Positions 14,747-23,382 of a stretch of DNA of 32,636 nt are shown here, piece by piece. The notes below the pieces were generated by a model, which saw only the letters and a program-made list of their open reading frames with translations, ran no database searches and had not been told where the DNA came from. Position 1 is the stretch's first letter. Every line of letters starts with the position of its first letter. The position numbers were made by a program, and so were the translations under genes. Source of the DNA: Candidatus Desantisbacteria bacterium CG1_02_49_89 (GTDB lineage Bacteria > Desantisbacteria > UBA1551); the NCBI GenBank assembly GCA_001871075.1, contig MNUP01000130.1, forward strand, positions 1 through 32,636. The letters run 5' to 3'.

Positions 14747-16147
14747 ATGGCAGCAATTAAAAATTTTGATAAAAAAATTGGTGAGCTAAAACTACAATAC
14801 GGGAAAATTAACTGTCCGATAGTGTTTAATTTCCGTACTTTTTGTTCTTCTTGGGAATGGACTAAAAGGTCGGATGTGCTCACTCATCATATTCATAAGT
14901 ATCCCGCAAAACTCATTCCCTATATTCCAATATTCTTTTTGTCTTCCCAGATGTGTGCTAAGGATGATGAAGTAATGGATCCTTTTACTGGTAGTGGAAC
15001 CGTTCTTTTAGAATCCATAACTCATCCTTACTTTAAAAGAAATTGCTTTGGAATTGAAATTAATCCTTTAGCTCGGTTAATCGCAAAAGTCAAAACCACT
15101 CCTTTAGATCTCAAAAAATTACAAGATAAGGAAGAAGAATTATTCTTAAATTTGAAAAGAAAAGATATAAATCCAATTATCCCAGAATATGACAATCTTG
15201 ATTTGTGGTTTTCTGAGAATGCACAAAAAAAATTAGGTAAGCTAAGAGCATGTATTGAAGAACTTAAGGATGATGATTACAAAGATTTCTTTTTTGTATG
15301 TTTCTCCTCACTTATAAGAAAAGTATCATTAGCCGATCCTAATATTCCACCTCCGGTTGTTTTGAAACCGGACAAGTATAAGAAAGGTTCCTCTAGGTAT
15401 GATGAGATGAAGGATTTTCTAAAAAGAAACAGAATTCCTAATGTAAAAGCGTTATTCAAGCAATGCGTGAAGGATAATGAGAGGCGAGTTAAAAGCCTTT
15501 CTAATATAGAAGATGTTTCTAATGGCGTGGCAAAAGCAAGAATTGTTTGGGATGATTCGCGAGATCCTAAGATTGGAAGACTTGTAGCCAAAGGAAATAT
15601 TGAAAAAAAAGGCGCAAAGGTATTTAAAGAAAACAGTATAGGATTAATAATAACATCACCACCATACATCACTGCTCAGAAATATGTTAGAACGACAAAA
15701 TTGGAATTGCTTTGGCTAGGTTTGGTTGATTCAAAGTCCCTTATCGAGTTAGATAAGGAGACAATTGGAACTGAGAAAGTTAAGGTTGACGACAATCTTG
15801 TGAGAACAAACATAAAAATAATAGATAATTTATGTAATAAAATTGTAGATATTTCAAGAGAAAGAGCAATTATGGTTAATAGATATTTCAACGATATGAT
15901 TCTTGTAATAAGGAATTCCTACAAGATGCTTAAGAAAGATGGGAGAATGATCCTCATTGTGGGAAATAACAAAGTGTGTGGTTATAATGTGAAGACCTAT
16001 GGTATGCTGGCTGAAATAGGCGAGAGCATAGGATTCAGAAAAGAGATGGTAATAAAAGACAGGATTAGAAGCAGGGGGATGATTACAAAACGGCACAAAA
16101 AAGGTGGCTTAATCGAAGATGAGTATATTGTTGTACTTCAGAAATAG
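14747..16147 (+). CDS. N4-cytosine/N6-adenine DNA methyltransferase of the four-gene module
   Basis: This 466-residue enzyme is expected to transfer a methyl group from SAM to an exocyclic amine in DNA. HHIHKYPAKLIPYIP lies near residues 44-58. Motif I DPFTGSGT is at residues 78-85 and motif IV SPPY is at 304-307. That order (X-I-IV) differs from the Mod-type beta class at 19234 and has a long insert between motifs I and IV that probably holds the target-recognition part. The next gene starts 8 bases after the stop with its own AGGAG, and the following three genes are joined by 4-nt overlaps, so this heads one operon. The AT-rich composition differs from the housekeeping genes and suggests transfer. 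The likely role is to mark self DNA. Confidence 0.9.
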   Translation: MAAIKNFDKKIGELKLQYGKINCPIVFNFRTFCSSWEWTKRSDVLTHHIHKYPAKLIPYIPIFFLSSQMCAKDDEVMDPFTGSGTVLLESITHPYFKRNCFGIEINPLARLIAKVKTTPLDLKKLQDKEEELFLNLKRKDINPIIPEYDNLDLWFSENAQKKLGKLRACIEELKDDDYKDFFFVCFSSLIRKVSLADPNIPPPVVLKPDKYKKGSSRYDEMKDFLKRNRIPNVKALFKQCVKDNERRVKSLSNIEDVSNGVAKARIVWDDSRDPKIGRLVAKGNIEKKGAKVFKENSIGLIITSPPYITAQKYVRTTKLELLWLGLVDSKSLIELDKETIGTEKVKVDDNLVRTNIKIIDNLCNKIVDISRERAIMVNRYFNDMILVIRNSYKMLKKDGRMILIVGNNKVCGYNVKTYGMLAEIGESIGFRKEMVIKDRIRSRGMITKRHKKGGLIEDEYIVVLQK

Positions 16148-16155
16148 GAGAAAAA

Positions 16156-17139
16156 ATGTTACAGATAATCCCTAAAATTAGTTTATTGAACGCTGAGAAA
16201 GAGTTCGAAAAGGTAATTAGTGGCATAGAATTAAGAGGTTACATAAACAAGCCACCTGTAAGCGTTACGGGAGGCATTCAATGGGACTTGGCAGAAGAGA
16301 AAATCAAATCTCTATCGATCGATGATATTACAAATATTTTTTGTCCTTCGAGAAGAGACATATATATGAAGCGAGTTTTGAAGATTAAAGGTAGTAAAAA
16401 TTGGGGAAGAGTAACAGGCCAACTTGTTGAATCCTGCATGTTCGGCTTTGCCGATAAATATAAAGACAATATCTCAATCAATAGGGTTAGAACATATGAA
16501 AGCTTATCGAAGAAAGCCAATCTTTTCATGGCAGATTTCTCTAAGAAAAACAAAAAAGAGGTCGCTGAGCTAACTAAATTCAAAAATAGTCCAGGGGAAG
16601 ATGAGGATTTGTTGCTACGTCAGTTAAATTATGCTTTGCGGTACGAACTAATCATGCTTCGAGCTACCCGAAAGCTGTCAGGAAATAAATCTGGCAGTGA
16701 GGTAATCCCACATATGAAAATAGAACCAAACACAAAAATATTAGGCATAAGCTCACCCTCCACACCTGATTTTGTTATTCCTGGCCTTTCTGCTATAGGC
16801 GATATCAAAACAGGTTTCGAATTTAAGGATTATTACCGCTTAGCGGCTGCTGGCTATGCATTAGCTTACGAAAATCAGAAGGGTGTAGGTAATGATATTA
16901 ATTTGGGACTCATATATTATTTCCCAACGAGAAAAAAAGATATATCTTTTGCGCATTTGTACATATTTGTAATTGATGACACTTTGAGACAGGAATTTCT
17001 AGATATGCGAGACAAGGCTTTGCTCGTTATGAAAGAGGCTTTTTCCGTTTCCAAGACCGTTCCTGCTTTAGCCGAGTTGGACAAGCATTGTATTTATTGT
17101 AAATATAGGAGCGAGTGCGATAAGTCGAGAAGAAAATGA
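16156..17139 (+). CDS. Cas4-like PD-(D/E)XK nuclease with predicted iron-sulphur cluster
   Basis: The 327-residue protein has the layout of RecB/Cas4-family nucleases. One cysteine lies early (C63 in IFCPSRRDIYMKR) and three at the extreme C-terminus (C312, C315 and C321 in HCIYCKYRSEC), the arrangement that holds a 4Fe-4S cluster in Cas4 and AddB-type enzymes. The nuclease motif is D205 in TPDFVIP followed by D216-x-K218 in GDIKTG, with YRLAAAGYALAYEN as the QxxxY-like helix. It is longer than typical Cas4 (about 200 residues), and no CRISPR or cas genes are nearby. AGGAG precedes the ATG, and the stop overlaps the next start (ATGA). It is probably the effector or DNA-processing part of the module. 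Confidence 0.8.
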   Translation: MLQIIPKISLLNAEKEFEKVISGIELRGYINKPPVSVTGGIQWDLAEEKIKSLSIDDITNIFCPSRRDIYMKRVLKIKGSKNWGRVTGQLVESCMFGFADKYKDNISINRVRTYESLSKKANLFMADFSKKNKKEVAELTKFKNSPGEDEDLLLRQLNYALRYELIMLRATRKLSGNKSGSEVIPHMKIEPNTKILGISSPSTPDFVIPGLSAIGDIKTGFEFKDYYRLAAAGYALAYENQKGVGNDINLGLIYYFPTRKKDISFAHLYIFVIDDTLRQEFLDMRDKALLVMKEAFSVSKTVPALAELDKHCIYCKYRSECDKSRRK

Positions 17140-17990
17140 AGAAAAAAATCATACCTTTAATTAAAGAATATAGAATCCAAAAACTGTTTAAAGTATTGGT
17201 TTGCTTTGAGAAGTATCCATTTAACAGAGATGGTCTTAGGGAGTGCATACTCCAATTGTATAAAAGTAAAGAAGAAAAAAGTATATTTAGAGGAATGGTT
17301 ATTCCTTCTTTAAGACACCTGGGTCTTATTCTCGGGTACGATGAAGATTTAAGATTAAGCGCAAATGGTAATCTTATAGTAATTGCAAGAAAAAAGTCAG
17401 AAGAAGAGGGATTGAGAGTTTTTAGGGCAGTGTTAACTGAAATCGACGACCTAGATATAAAAATTCTAAAGATGACCATAAAGAGGAATATAGATTTTGA
17501 CAACCTTAAGTATAGCCTAATAAAGAAAATAGAGGCTCCTTCTGAAAAGCAAGCGAGAGAACGAATTAACCACTGGGTTTCTATGCTACTAGAGGCGGGG
17601 TTGTTGGTGAAGGAAAATGAAAAAAGAAGTATTGCGAAAGGATTGTTATCTCAAGTAGAAAAAGATTTGGATGTTAGTACCAAAAAAGAAAAGTTTGAGA
17701 AGGTATTTTTTGAGGTTTATGAGTCAATATTTAAAAAACAGGAAAACATACCTATAATTGATATACCAGATATCCGAACAGGGGTGACAGCAGCATTTTA
17801 TACAAGGCATAATTTAATTGTTACGGAGAAGCAGTTTGACGGACTTTTGCGGGGAATTAAATTTGCAGCTGACGATTACATAATATCACTCGGTAGAGCA
17901 ATGGGTGCTGAGGAGAAATTGTTCAAACACGAAAATAATTATTATAGAACGATTTCAATAAGATTTTTAAATAAGGAGGTAAAAATATGA
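17136..17990 (+). CDS. Unknown 284-residue protein of the four-gene module, possible winged-helix adaptor
   Basis: I do not recognise this family. The protein is highly charged and mostly helical. Two regions (about residues 20-90, with DGLRECILQLYK and RHLGLILGYDEDLRLS; and about 125-165, with QARERINHWVSMLLEAGLL) look like winged-helix folds, and the C-terminal ~70 residues form another alpha/beta segment. It has no visible catalytic motif, signal peptide or membrane segment. Overlaps of four bases with the nuclease gene before it and the ATPase gene after it mean it is very likely co-translated with both. A DNA-binding or bridging subunit is the best guess. Confidence 0.75.
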   Translation: MKKKIIPLIKEYRIQKLFKVLVCFEKYPFNRDGLRECILQLYKSKEEKSIFRGMVIPSLRHLGLILGYDEDLRLSANGNLIVIARKKSEEEGLRVFRAVLTEIDDLDIKILKMTIKRNIDFDNLKYSLIKKIEAPSEKQARERINHWVSMLLEAGLLVKENEKRSIAKGLLSQVEKDLDVSTKKEKFEKVFFEVYESIFKKQENIPIIDIPDIRTGVTAAFYTRHNLIVTEKQFDGLLRGIKFAADDYIISLGRAMGAEEKLFKHENNYYRTISIRFLNKEVKI

Positions 17991-19099
17991 AGTCCTTTAT
18001 GGAGTCAGAATATAAATTGAAAGTGGACCCTTTTGATAATAAAGTTGACCTTTCTGCCCCAATGGCTGGTCGTAAAAAGGAAAAAGAAGCGTGGAGTCAG
18101 ATCATTAGGCAGAGAACCGGGCAAAGAGGAAACTCTTTTAATTTTGTTATAGGTGATTATGGGTTCGGAAAATCTTTCTCGCTATATAAAATTTACGAAG
18201 AAGTGAAAAAAAAATATGAGAATGTAATACCGATTTTTATCACCTTACTTCCAGAAGATACTATCAGAAAATTTGGTTTAGAGTTTATACAGAGGATATT
18301 CAGCAAATTTGAGATGAAAGATTTTAAAAGAATTTTATCAAAAGTTAGAAAAGAAGATTTCGACCATCTTAAGAGTTTGTTACCTGAACCAGCCATCATT
18401 TTTGAAAAAGTAAGGAAAGGAAATGATCTCGCTTTTGTTTTTTTAAGAGGTGACAAGGTCATTGATGCCAAAGAGATGCATGCTTTAGGGGTAGGAAGGA
18501 AATTAGATTCAACAGACAGAGCCAAGGACTATTTGCTTAGTTTTTTGTATCTTTTAAAGAAGGCTGGGTTGGATAGTTTGCTTCTTGCGATTGATGAGGT
18601 TGAATATATCTTTAGCCAAATGAGAGGTTCAAAAATTTCTTTGGCCTTCAATACCTTAAGAGGAATTCACGATTTGCAGTCATTAGAACTTGGAGAAACC
18701 GCAAACATGATATTTTTCTTCGGCATCTCAATAGATGGATGGAGACGTTTGACTGTTGATCTCCAAAAAAGAGAAAAAAGCCAAGGTGGCCCGATACAGC
18801 CTTTTATAGATAGGAAAGATAATGTTATTACTCTGGAGCCATTGAGTAAAGAGGAAACGAAAGAGCTTATTAAGTTGAGATTAAAGCAGAACAGGACTAC
18901 CGGAATAGTAGGCGAAAAGCCGCTAATTCCTTTTAATGATGAATTTGTTGGCTATGTGTTTGATTTAACCAAAGGTAGACCTCGTGACATAGTCCGAAGG
19001 TGTGATATTGTTTTATTGGAAGGGTTAGAGCAAAAGATTACATTGATAACGGTAACTTTTGCAAAGAAAGTTTATGAGTCGCATGGACTTTTTATCTAA
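17987..19099 (+). CDS. P-loop ATPase of the four-gene module (ORC/Cdc6- or BrxC/D-like)
   Basis: This 370-residue protein has Walker A GDYGFGKS (residues 56-63), Walker B LLLAIDEVEYIF with D203/E204, a likely sensor segment MIFFFGISIDGW and a C-terminal region with TKGRPRDIVRR, as in AAA+ ATPases of the ORC/Cdc6 type. The GDYGFGKS and DEVE motifs also fit the BREX ATP-binding proteins BrxC/BrxD, but the protein is short and no other BREX genes are present. A perfect AAGGAGGT ribosome binding site lies before the ATG, which overlaps the previous stop. It probably senses or moves along DNA for the nuclease. It is the last gene of the operon; no clear terminator follows. Confidence 0.85.
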   Translation: MKSFMESEYKLKVDPFDNKVDLSAPMAGRKKEKEAWSQIIRQRTGQRGNSFNFVIGDYGFGKSFSLYKIYEEVKKKYENVIPIFITLLPEDTIRKFGLEFIQRIFSKFEMKDFKRILSKVRKEDFDHLKSLLPEPAIIFEKVRKGNDLAFVFLRGDKVIDAKEMHALGVGRKLDSTDRAKDYLLSFLYLLKKAGLDSLLLAIDEVEYIFSQMRGSKISLAFNTLRGIHDLQSLELGETANMIFFFGISIDGWRRLTVDLQKREKSQGGPIQPFIDRKDNVITLEPLSKEETKELIKLRLKQNRTTGIVGEKPLIPFNDEFVGYVFDLTKGRPRDIVRRCDIVLLEGLEQKITLITVTFAKKVYESHGLFI

Positions 19100-19145
19100 A
19101 CGAAATAATCCTTCCAAAATTCTCAACAGAAAAATTAGTAAGCGC

Positions 19146-19159
19146 ATATAAAATTATAT
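19146..19159. promoter_or_regulatory. Small palindrome upstream of mod, possible operator
   Basis: ATATAA-AA-TTATAT lies in the 134-base AT-rich gap between the ATPase gene and mod. A TTGAAA at 19186-19191 could be a -35 box, but no well-spaced -10 box follows, so a promoter is not certain. Confidence 0.25.
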
Positions 19160-19233
19160 TCCGCTTATGCTCGATATAAAAATACTTGAAATATGGTTAT
19201 TACATATTGTATGAATGAATATGAAGGAAACCC

Positions 19234-19692
19234 ATGAAAAAGAAAAAAGATCACGAAGAAGACGAAAGGTCAAAAACGACCCAAAATATTGAAGAACTGG
19301 CGCAACTTGCAAAAGAAAGCCAGGAACAAAAGCTGCCTGAGCAGAAGGTTGTTTTTAAAGCAGATTCTATAAAAGCTCGTGCGGGAAGACGAGGAGTCCA
19401 TAATTTACCAGACCAAACTAATCCCCCGATGGGTTTTGACCCGGAAAAAGCCTTTGACAATATATTTCCCTTTATTAAGCTTCCTTATCTTCAACCCAAT
19501 ACGCCGGAGGATATTATAAGTTTTGGTTCACCGGATGTGGGTGGGTTTTTAGATACAAAGAATAAGAGAATTCCGCTCAATGCTATCTTTTTTGGCGATA
19601 ATTTGCATATTTTAAGAGCATTACCCTCAAATTGCATAGACCTTATTTATATTGATCCGCCATTTTTCTCCGGTAGAAACTATAATTACTGA
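19234..19692 (+). CDS. mod: Type III-like DNA methyltransferase Mod, N-terminal fragment (gene broken by a MITE)
   Basis: The 152-residue fragment contains a charged N-terminal region and the first methyltransferase motif, DLIYIDPPFFSGRNYN, with DPPF at residues 141-144. This is motif IV of beta-class N6-adenine methyltransferases of type III systems. The frame then ends because the TGA at 19690 is supplied by the left end of an inserted MITE. The rest of the gene continues at 19827. AAGGAAA precedes the ATG. Without motif I and the recognition domain this fragment cannot methylate DNA alone. Confidence 0.85.
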   Translation: MKKKKDHEEDERSKTTQNIEELAQLAKESQEQKLPEQKVVFKADSIKARAGRRGVHNLPDQTNPPMGFDPEKAFDNIFPFIKLPYLQPNTPEDIISFGSPDVGGFLDTKNKRIPLNAIFFGDNLHILRALPSNCIDLIYIDPPFFSGRNYNY

Positions 19693-19825
19693 GAATCGCA
19701 TAATACCTTGACAGTTGTCTTTGCGAGCGATAGCGAAGCAATCTCGTTTTTAACGACGGGATTGCCACAGGCTTCGCCTTCGCAATGACATCAAAAAACG
19801 TCAACCAATTAAGCGAATATCAATA
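19687..19825. mobile_element. MITE copy 1, inserted in mod
   Basis: The 139-base element is flanked by TA on both sides (19687-19688 and 19824-19825). Its ends TGAGAATCGCATAATACC... and ...TTAAGCGAATATCA are imperfect inverted repeats: 17 of the first 23 bases pair. The middle is a TTGCGAGC...GCAATGACA palindrome. A second copy with the same ends lies at 23791-24007. It carries no gene, so it would need a transposase in trans; TA targets are typical of Tc1/IS630-type enzymes. Confidence 0.85.
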
Positions 19826-19892
19826 GATATGGGGAGATGATAACGAAGTTAGAACTTTCCACGACATTTGGGAAGACGGTCTGCCAAGTTAT

Positions 19893-21332
19893 TTGGTTTG
19901 GCTGAATGCCCGATTATGGGAAATGCGCAGAGTTTTAAAAGATATAGGTTCAATATATATCCATTGTGATTGGCACGCCAGCCATTATATTAAATGCGAA
20001 ATGGATAAGATATTTGGGTATGATAATTTTCAAAATGAATTTATATGGTATTATGGTGGAGGTGGAGCATCAAAAGAAAGATGGGGTAGAAAACATGACG
20101 TAATTTTATTTTACACAAAAGGTAAAGAGTGGACATTTAATATTGATGCAGTGAGAATACCCCATAAATGGACTGATGGACAAAAAAGAGCTGATGGAAG
20201 CAAAAGGGATTATGATAAAGGGAAGATACCCGATGATGTGTTTATTCATCACTCCGTAATGCCCTGGGGTGGTGAGAAAATTGGCTATCCTACTCAAAAG
20301 CCAGAAGAATTATTGGAGCAAATAATTAAGGCATCATCTAACAAAGGCGATTTCGTTGCTGATTTCTTCATGGGTGGTGGAACAACTTGTGCTGTTGCCC
20401 AAGAGCTTAATCGTAAATTTATAGGTTGTGATATTTCAAGAGTAGCCTCTTCAGTTACCCTCAATCGTTTAATAAGAGACGCAGAGCAGATTTCGGGAAG
20501 AACTGCTTCGATAAATATTGATAAAAAAGATAAACCGCTCAGCTTAGAACTTACTATAAAAGAAATCCCTGACATCAGGGTTTATTATATGGGTGTATAT
20601 CCAATTGAAAAGTTTGAGTTTATCGGGCAGAAAGAATTTGAAGACTTTATTCTAACTTCTTATGAATCAAGAAGATTCACCGGAGAGGGTGAAATTACAG
20701 GAGTAATGAATGCCGCTACTTCCGTACTAATCGGTTCAGTCAAACCAAATGAGTCTATACCTGAAGCAAGATTGAAAAAATTCGTAGAGGACATTCTGAA
20801 ATTACGTTATCAGGAAAACATCAGGATGAAGTTGAAAGTAATTGCCTGGGTATTTCCTCCATCATTACAAAGATATGCAAAAGTCTTAGAAAATTATTTC
20901 TTTAAGAAAAATTTGGCGGTTGAGATAGAACTGATTCCCATAAACAGCCAGTTATTCAGAAAAAGGATATTGGAACATTATCAGGATACGTCTAAAAGCG
21001 AATTTTTACTCAAATTTATTTCGCAACCTTCAATTATGGATATTGTCTATAAGAAAGTCAGCGGGCTTAAATACAAATTTGAGGCAGTCGGGGCAAGGAG
21101 CAACAATATAGACGGATACCTCATAAATTGTCAGTGGGATTTCAATTTTGCAGGTGGTAAATTCGGTGAAAGTGAATTCGCCCTTATGCGGGAACAAAAA
21201 GACGGCAAGTATGTGGCAATTCTGAAGGCAGAAAAAGAATTTGAAAAGTTGGGCAGATATATCGTTGCCTGCCGTGTGCAGGACAATCTTGGCGGTGAAA
21301 CGATAAAGACAAAAGGAGTGGAGATTAAATAA
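19893..21332 (+). CDS. mod: Type III-like DNA methyltransferase Mod, C-terminal fragment
   Basis: Mod-like sequence resumes at 19827 with IWGDDNEVR, then FHDIWEDGL. The first usable start in this frame is a TTG at 19893, without a ribosome binding site. The fragment holds GSIYIHCDWHASHYIK, a recognition-domain region, WGGEKIGYPTQKPEELL and motif I (DFFMGGGTTCAVAQE). The order IV-then-I matches the beta class. The last ~250 residues are the usual Mod C-terminal domain. It is expected to be inactive because motif IV is on the other side of the MITE. It ends two bases before the res start. Confidence 0.85.
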   Translation: MVWLNARLWEMRRVLKDIGSIYIHCDWHASHYIKCEMDKIFGYDNFQNEFIWYYGGGGASKERWGRKHDVILFYTKGKEWTFNIDAVRIPHKWTDGQKRADGSKRDYDKGKIPDDVFIHHSVMPWGGEKIGYPTQKPEELLEQIIKASSNKGDFVADFFMGGGTTCAVAQELNRKFIGCDISRVASSVTLNRLIRDAEQISGRTASINIDKKDKPLSLELTIKEIPDIRVYYMGVYPIEKFEFIGQKEFEDFILTSYESRRFTGEGEITGVMNAATSVLIGSVKPNESIPEARLKKFVEDILKLRYQENIRMKLKVIAWVFPPSLQRYAKVLENYFFKKNLAVEIELIPINSQLFRKRILEHYQDTSKSEFLLKFISQPSIMDIVYKKVSGLKYKFEAVGARSNNIDGYLINCQWDFNFAGGKFGESEFALMREQKDGKYVAILKAEKEFEKLGRYIVACRVQDNLGGETIKTKGVEIK

Positions 21333-21334
21333 TT

Positions 21335-21532
21335 ATGAAATACGCATTTAAAGAGCACGAAAAGAACTTCGCGGAATGGTGCAGACAGGGATATAATTTA
21401 CCTTTACCTGATGCCCAGAAACCTAAAGCCAGGGATTTTCTTAAGAATATAGACGATCCCAACTTTGTCCCTCCGTTATACCGCCATCAGGCGGAAGCCG
21501 TAAAGAGAATAATTTATTCTTATGAAGTTTAG
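21335..21532 (+). CDS. res: Type III-like restriction helicase Res, N-terminal fragment (frameshifted)
   Basis: These 65 residues end in PLYRHQAEAVKRIIYSYEV, the usual lead-in to the helicase Walker A motif of type III Res proteins. The frame stops at TAG 21530-21532. One extra T in the run at 21528-21530 would restore GAA GTT TTA GGC AAA AAG and join it to the next fragment. The gene starts two bases after mod, so mod and res form one operon. Confidence 0.8.
   Translation: MKYAFKEHEKNFAEWCRQGYNLPLPDAQKPKARDFLKNIDDPNFVPPLYRHQAEAVKRIIYSYEV
21528..21530 (+). other. Single-base frameshift site in res
   Basis: TTT here followed by AGG puts the stop TAG in frame. The downstream frame (TTA GGC AAA AAG GAT TTG) continues the protein as LGKKDLLVEVVTGGGKS. 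Loss of one T from a TTTT run explains it; a sequencing or assembly error is the alternative. Confidence 0.75.
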
Positions 21533-21543
21533 GCAAAAAGGAT

Positions 21544-23382
21544 TTGCTTGTGGAGGTAGTAACAGGCGGGGGCAAGTCTGCGATTATCGCCGGGATTATT
21601 GCTTATTTTATGATTGTTCACGATAAAAATAGATTTCTTGTTTTAGTGCCTAATACAATTGTCAGGGCAAGATTAAAAGATGAGTTTGACCCGGAAAGCA
21701 AAACCTTTGTTTATAACACCTTCCCTTTCTTCTATAACGGCACAACCGATTTAATTGAAAGGCTTACTTTGCATATGATGGAGCAGGGAAAGGCGCCTGA
21801 GGGTATAAGACAGGCAAGTATAATCCTGGGCAATATCCACCAGATTTATGAAGGCAAGGTAAGCCTTGAAATAATACAGAAAAATCTCGGCGACATTGTC
21901 ATATTTAACGACGAAGCCCACAATTCTAAGGCAGAGAATTACAACGAAGTCCTGAATAAACTTAAACCTCAGAGAATATTCCGGCTGGATACTACTGCAA
22001 CGCCGGATAGATTAGACGGGCTTCACCCTGACAGTGAAAAGATTTTAGAGTACGGCGTAAAGAGGGCGATGCAGGACAGGATAATCAAAAGGATCATAGT
22101 CTGCAAGCCTGATATCGAAAAGGTCAAGCTGACTTATAAAGACACGGAAACCGGCGAGGAGATTAAAGCCGAAGAAGTGCCCTGGGAAGAAATCGAGCAT
22201 AGAAAAATCAAGCCCACAAGGTTTATCACAAGTGAAAAACCTATGCGCCAGCAGATTGCTATTGCCAAACAGTGCCTTGATTACCAGAAGAAAGTGATTA
22301 CTCTGGACGATATAGGCAAGCCCAAGTGGAAGCCTCTGCTTTTTGTTGTTGCCATTTCAATAGCCGATGCTATGAATATCGCAAAGGTATTGGAGAATGA
22401 GTTCAAAATGAAGACCCTTTTGGTTACCAATGAAAGCGAAGAAGAACAAAAAGAAGAAGCAATGACTATCAACAGACATCTTAAAGACTGTGAGTGGGAC
22501 GCAATCGTATCAGTGCTTATGCTCCGCGAGGGCTGGGATGTCAAGAATATATCGGTCATCCTGCTTTTTAGGAAATTCTGTTACAAACTAAACGAATACA
22601 CAGGCGACAAATACTCTGTTTACGGACAGCAGGTTATCGGCAGGGGGCTGAGAAGAATTGACCCGCAGAATAAAGATGAGTGGGAGCAATGCCTTGTAGT
22701 TGACCACCCTATATTAAAACATGACTGGCTCTGGGAGATGTTGGATGCCGACCAATATGGCAGCCCTCTTAACCCGGATGAAATAATTGACGCCCAAAAA
22801 ATTCCAGAACCCAAGGAATTTGGGATTGAAACAGTTGACCATAAACCTGAAGATGTTAAAGATATTATCGGCAATATCCAGGATATTATAGACGGTATTC
22901 CCAATCCCCAAAAAGAAGAATTAAGGGTTATTCAAAAATGGCAGGAGTATCTGGATAATTATCAATATCAGATGGAACAAATAGACATTGACCAGACAAT
23001 CAGGGAAATCAAAAAAAGAAAGCTTGCCACGGGTTTCAACGAGCAGGAGGCCTTTGATGAATTTAAAATAGACGTCCAGCAGATAAATAAATTTACAGAT
23101 CGTAGCGTTGAAGAATTAAAAGAAATGATTTCCTCTGAGCTGGGTTTTATCTGCAGGGACAGTCTTAAAGAATATGACCGCAATCCGGACAAAAGACAGG
23201 ATATTATATATAAGATTCTGATTGACCATACAAAGAAAAGGTTTTTGCTGGGCAATGACCTGTTTACTATTGAAGATAAGGGCGCCTTAAAAAAATTGTG
23301 GTTTGTGATGATAGAAATTAGAGAAGTATTTTTAAACCCTTTATTAATAGAAGGGATACTTAAAAATCCATCTGAATTATGA
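21544..23382 (+). CDS. res: Type III-like restriction helicase Res, main fragment
   Basis: The SF2 helicase motifs appear in order: Walker A VVTGGGKSAII, DEAH box NDEAHNS, motif III-like DTTATP, motif V LREGWDVKNIS and motif VI QQVIGRGLRRIDP. A helical C-terminal region (QMEQIDIDQTIREIKKRK) follows. The TTG at 21544 is unlikely to be a real start, since the true N-terminus is in the frameshifted piece at 21335. In this family the helicase moves along DNA after Mod binds the target. The nuclease domain that usually ends Res is here a separate frame overlapping by 4 bases. Confidence 0.85.
   Translation: MLVEVVTGGGKSAIIAGIIAYFMIVHDKNRFLVLVPNTIVRARLKDEFDPESKTFVYNTFPFFYNGTTDLIERLTLHMMEQGKAPEGIRQASIILGNIHQIYEGKVSLEIIQKNLGDIVIFNDEAHNSKAENYNEVLNKLKPQRIFRLDTTATPDRLDGLHPDSEKILEYGVKRAMQDRIIKRIIVCKPDIEKVKLTYKDTETGEEIKAEEVPWEEIEHRKIKPTRFITSEKPMRQQIAIAKQCLDYQKKVITLDDIGKPKWKPLLFVVAISIADAMNIAKVLENEFKMKTLLVTNESEEEQKEEAMTINRHLKDCEWDAIVSVLMLREGWDVKNISVILLFRKFCYKLNEYTGDKYSVYGQQVIGRGLRRIDPQNKDEWEQCLVVDHPILKHDWLWEMLDADQYGSPLNPDEIIDAQKIPEPKEFGIETVDHKPEDVKDIIGNIQDIIDGIPNPQKEELRVIQKWQEYLDNYQYQMEQIDIDQTIREIKKRKLATGFNEQEAFDEFKIDVQQINKFTDRSVEELKEMISSELGFICRDSLKEYDRNPDKRQDIIYKILIDHTKKRFLLGNDLFTIEDKGALKKLWFVMIEIREVFLNPLLIEGILKNPSEL

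Noticed and set aside
16156-17139. CRISPR-associated Cas4
   Set aside because: No repeat array or other cas genes are present in the window, and the protein is over 100 residues longer than typical Cas4; I keep only Cas4-like.
14747-19099. BREX or DISARM system
   Set aside because: The ATPase has BrxC/D-like motifs, but PglZ, PglX-type methylase, BrxL, DrmA, DrmB and DrmC are all absent.
19993-20060. Programmed joining of the two mod fragments
   Set aside because: The 139-base MITE separates the frames and carries stops (TGA 19690, TAG 19824); removing it with one TA still leaves TAG, so simple precise excision does not restore the gene.
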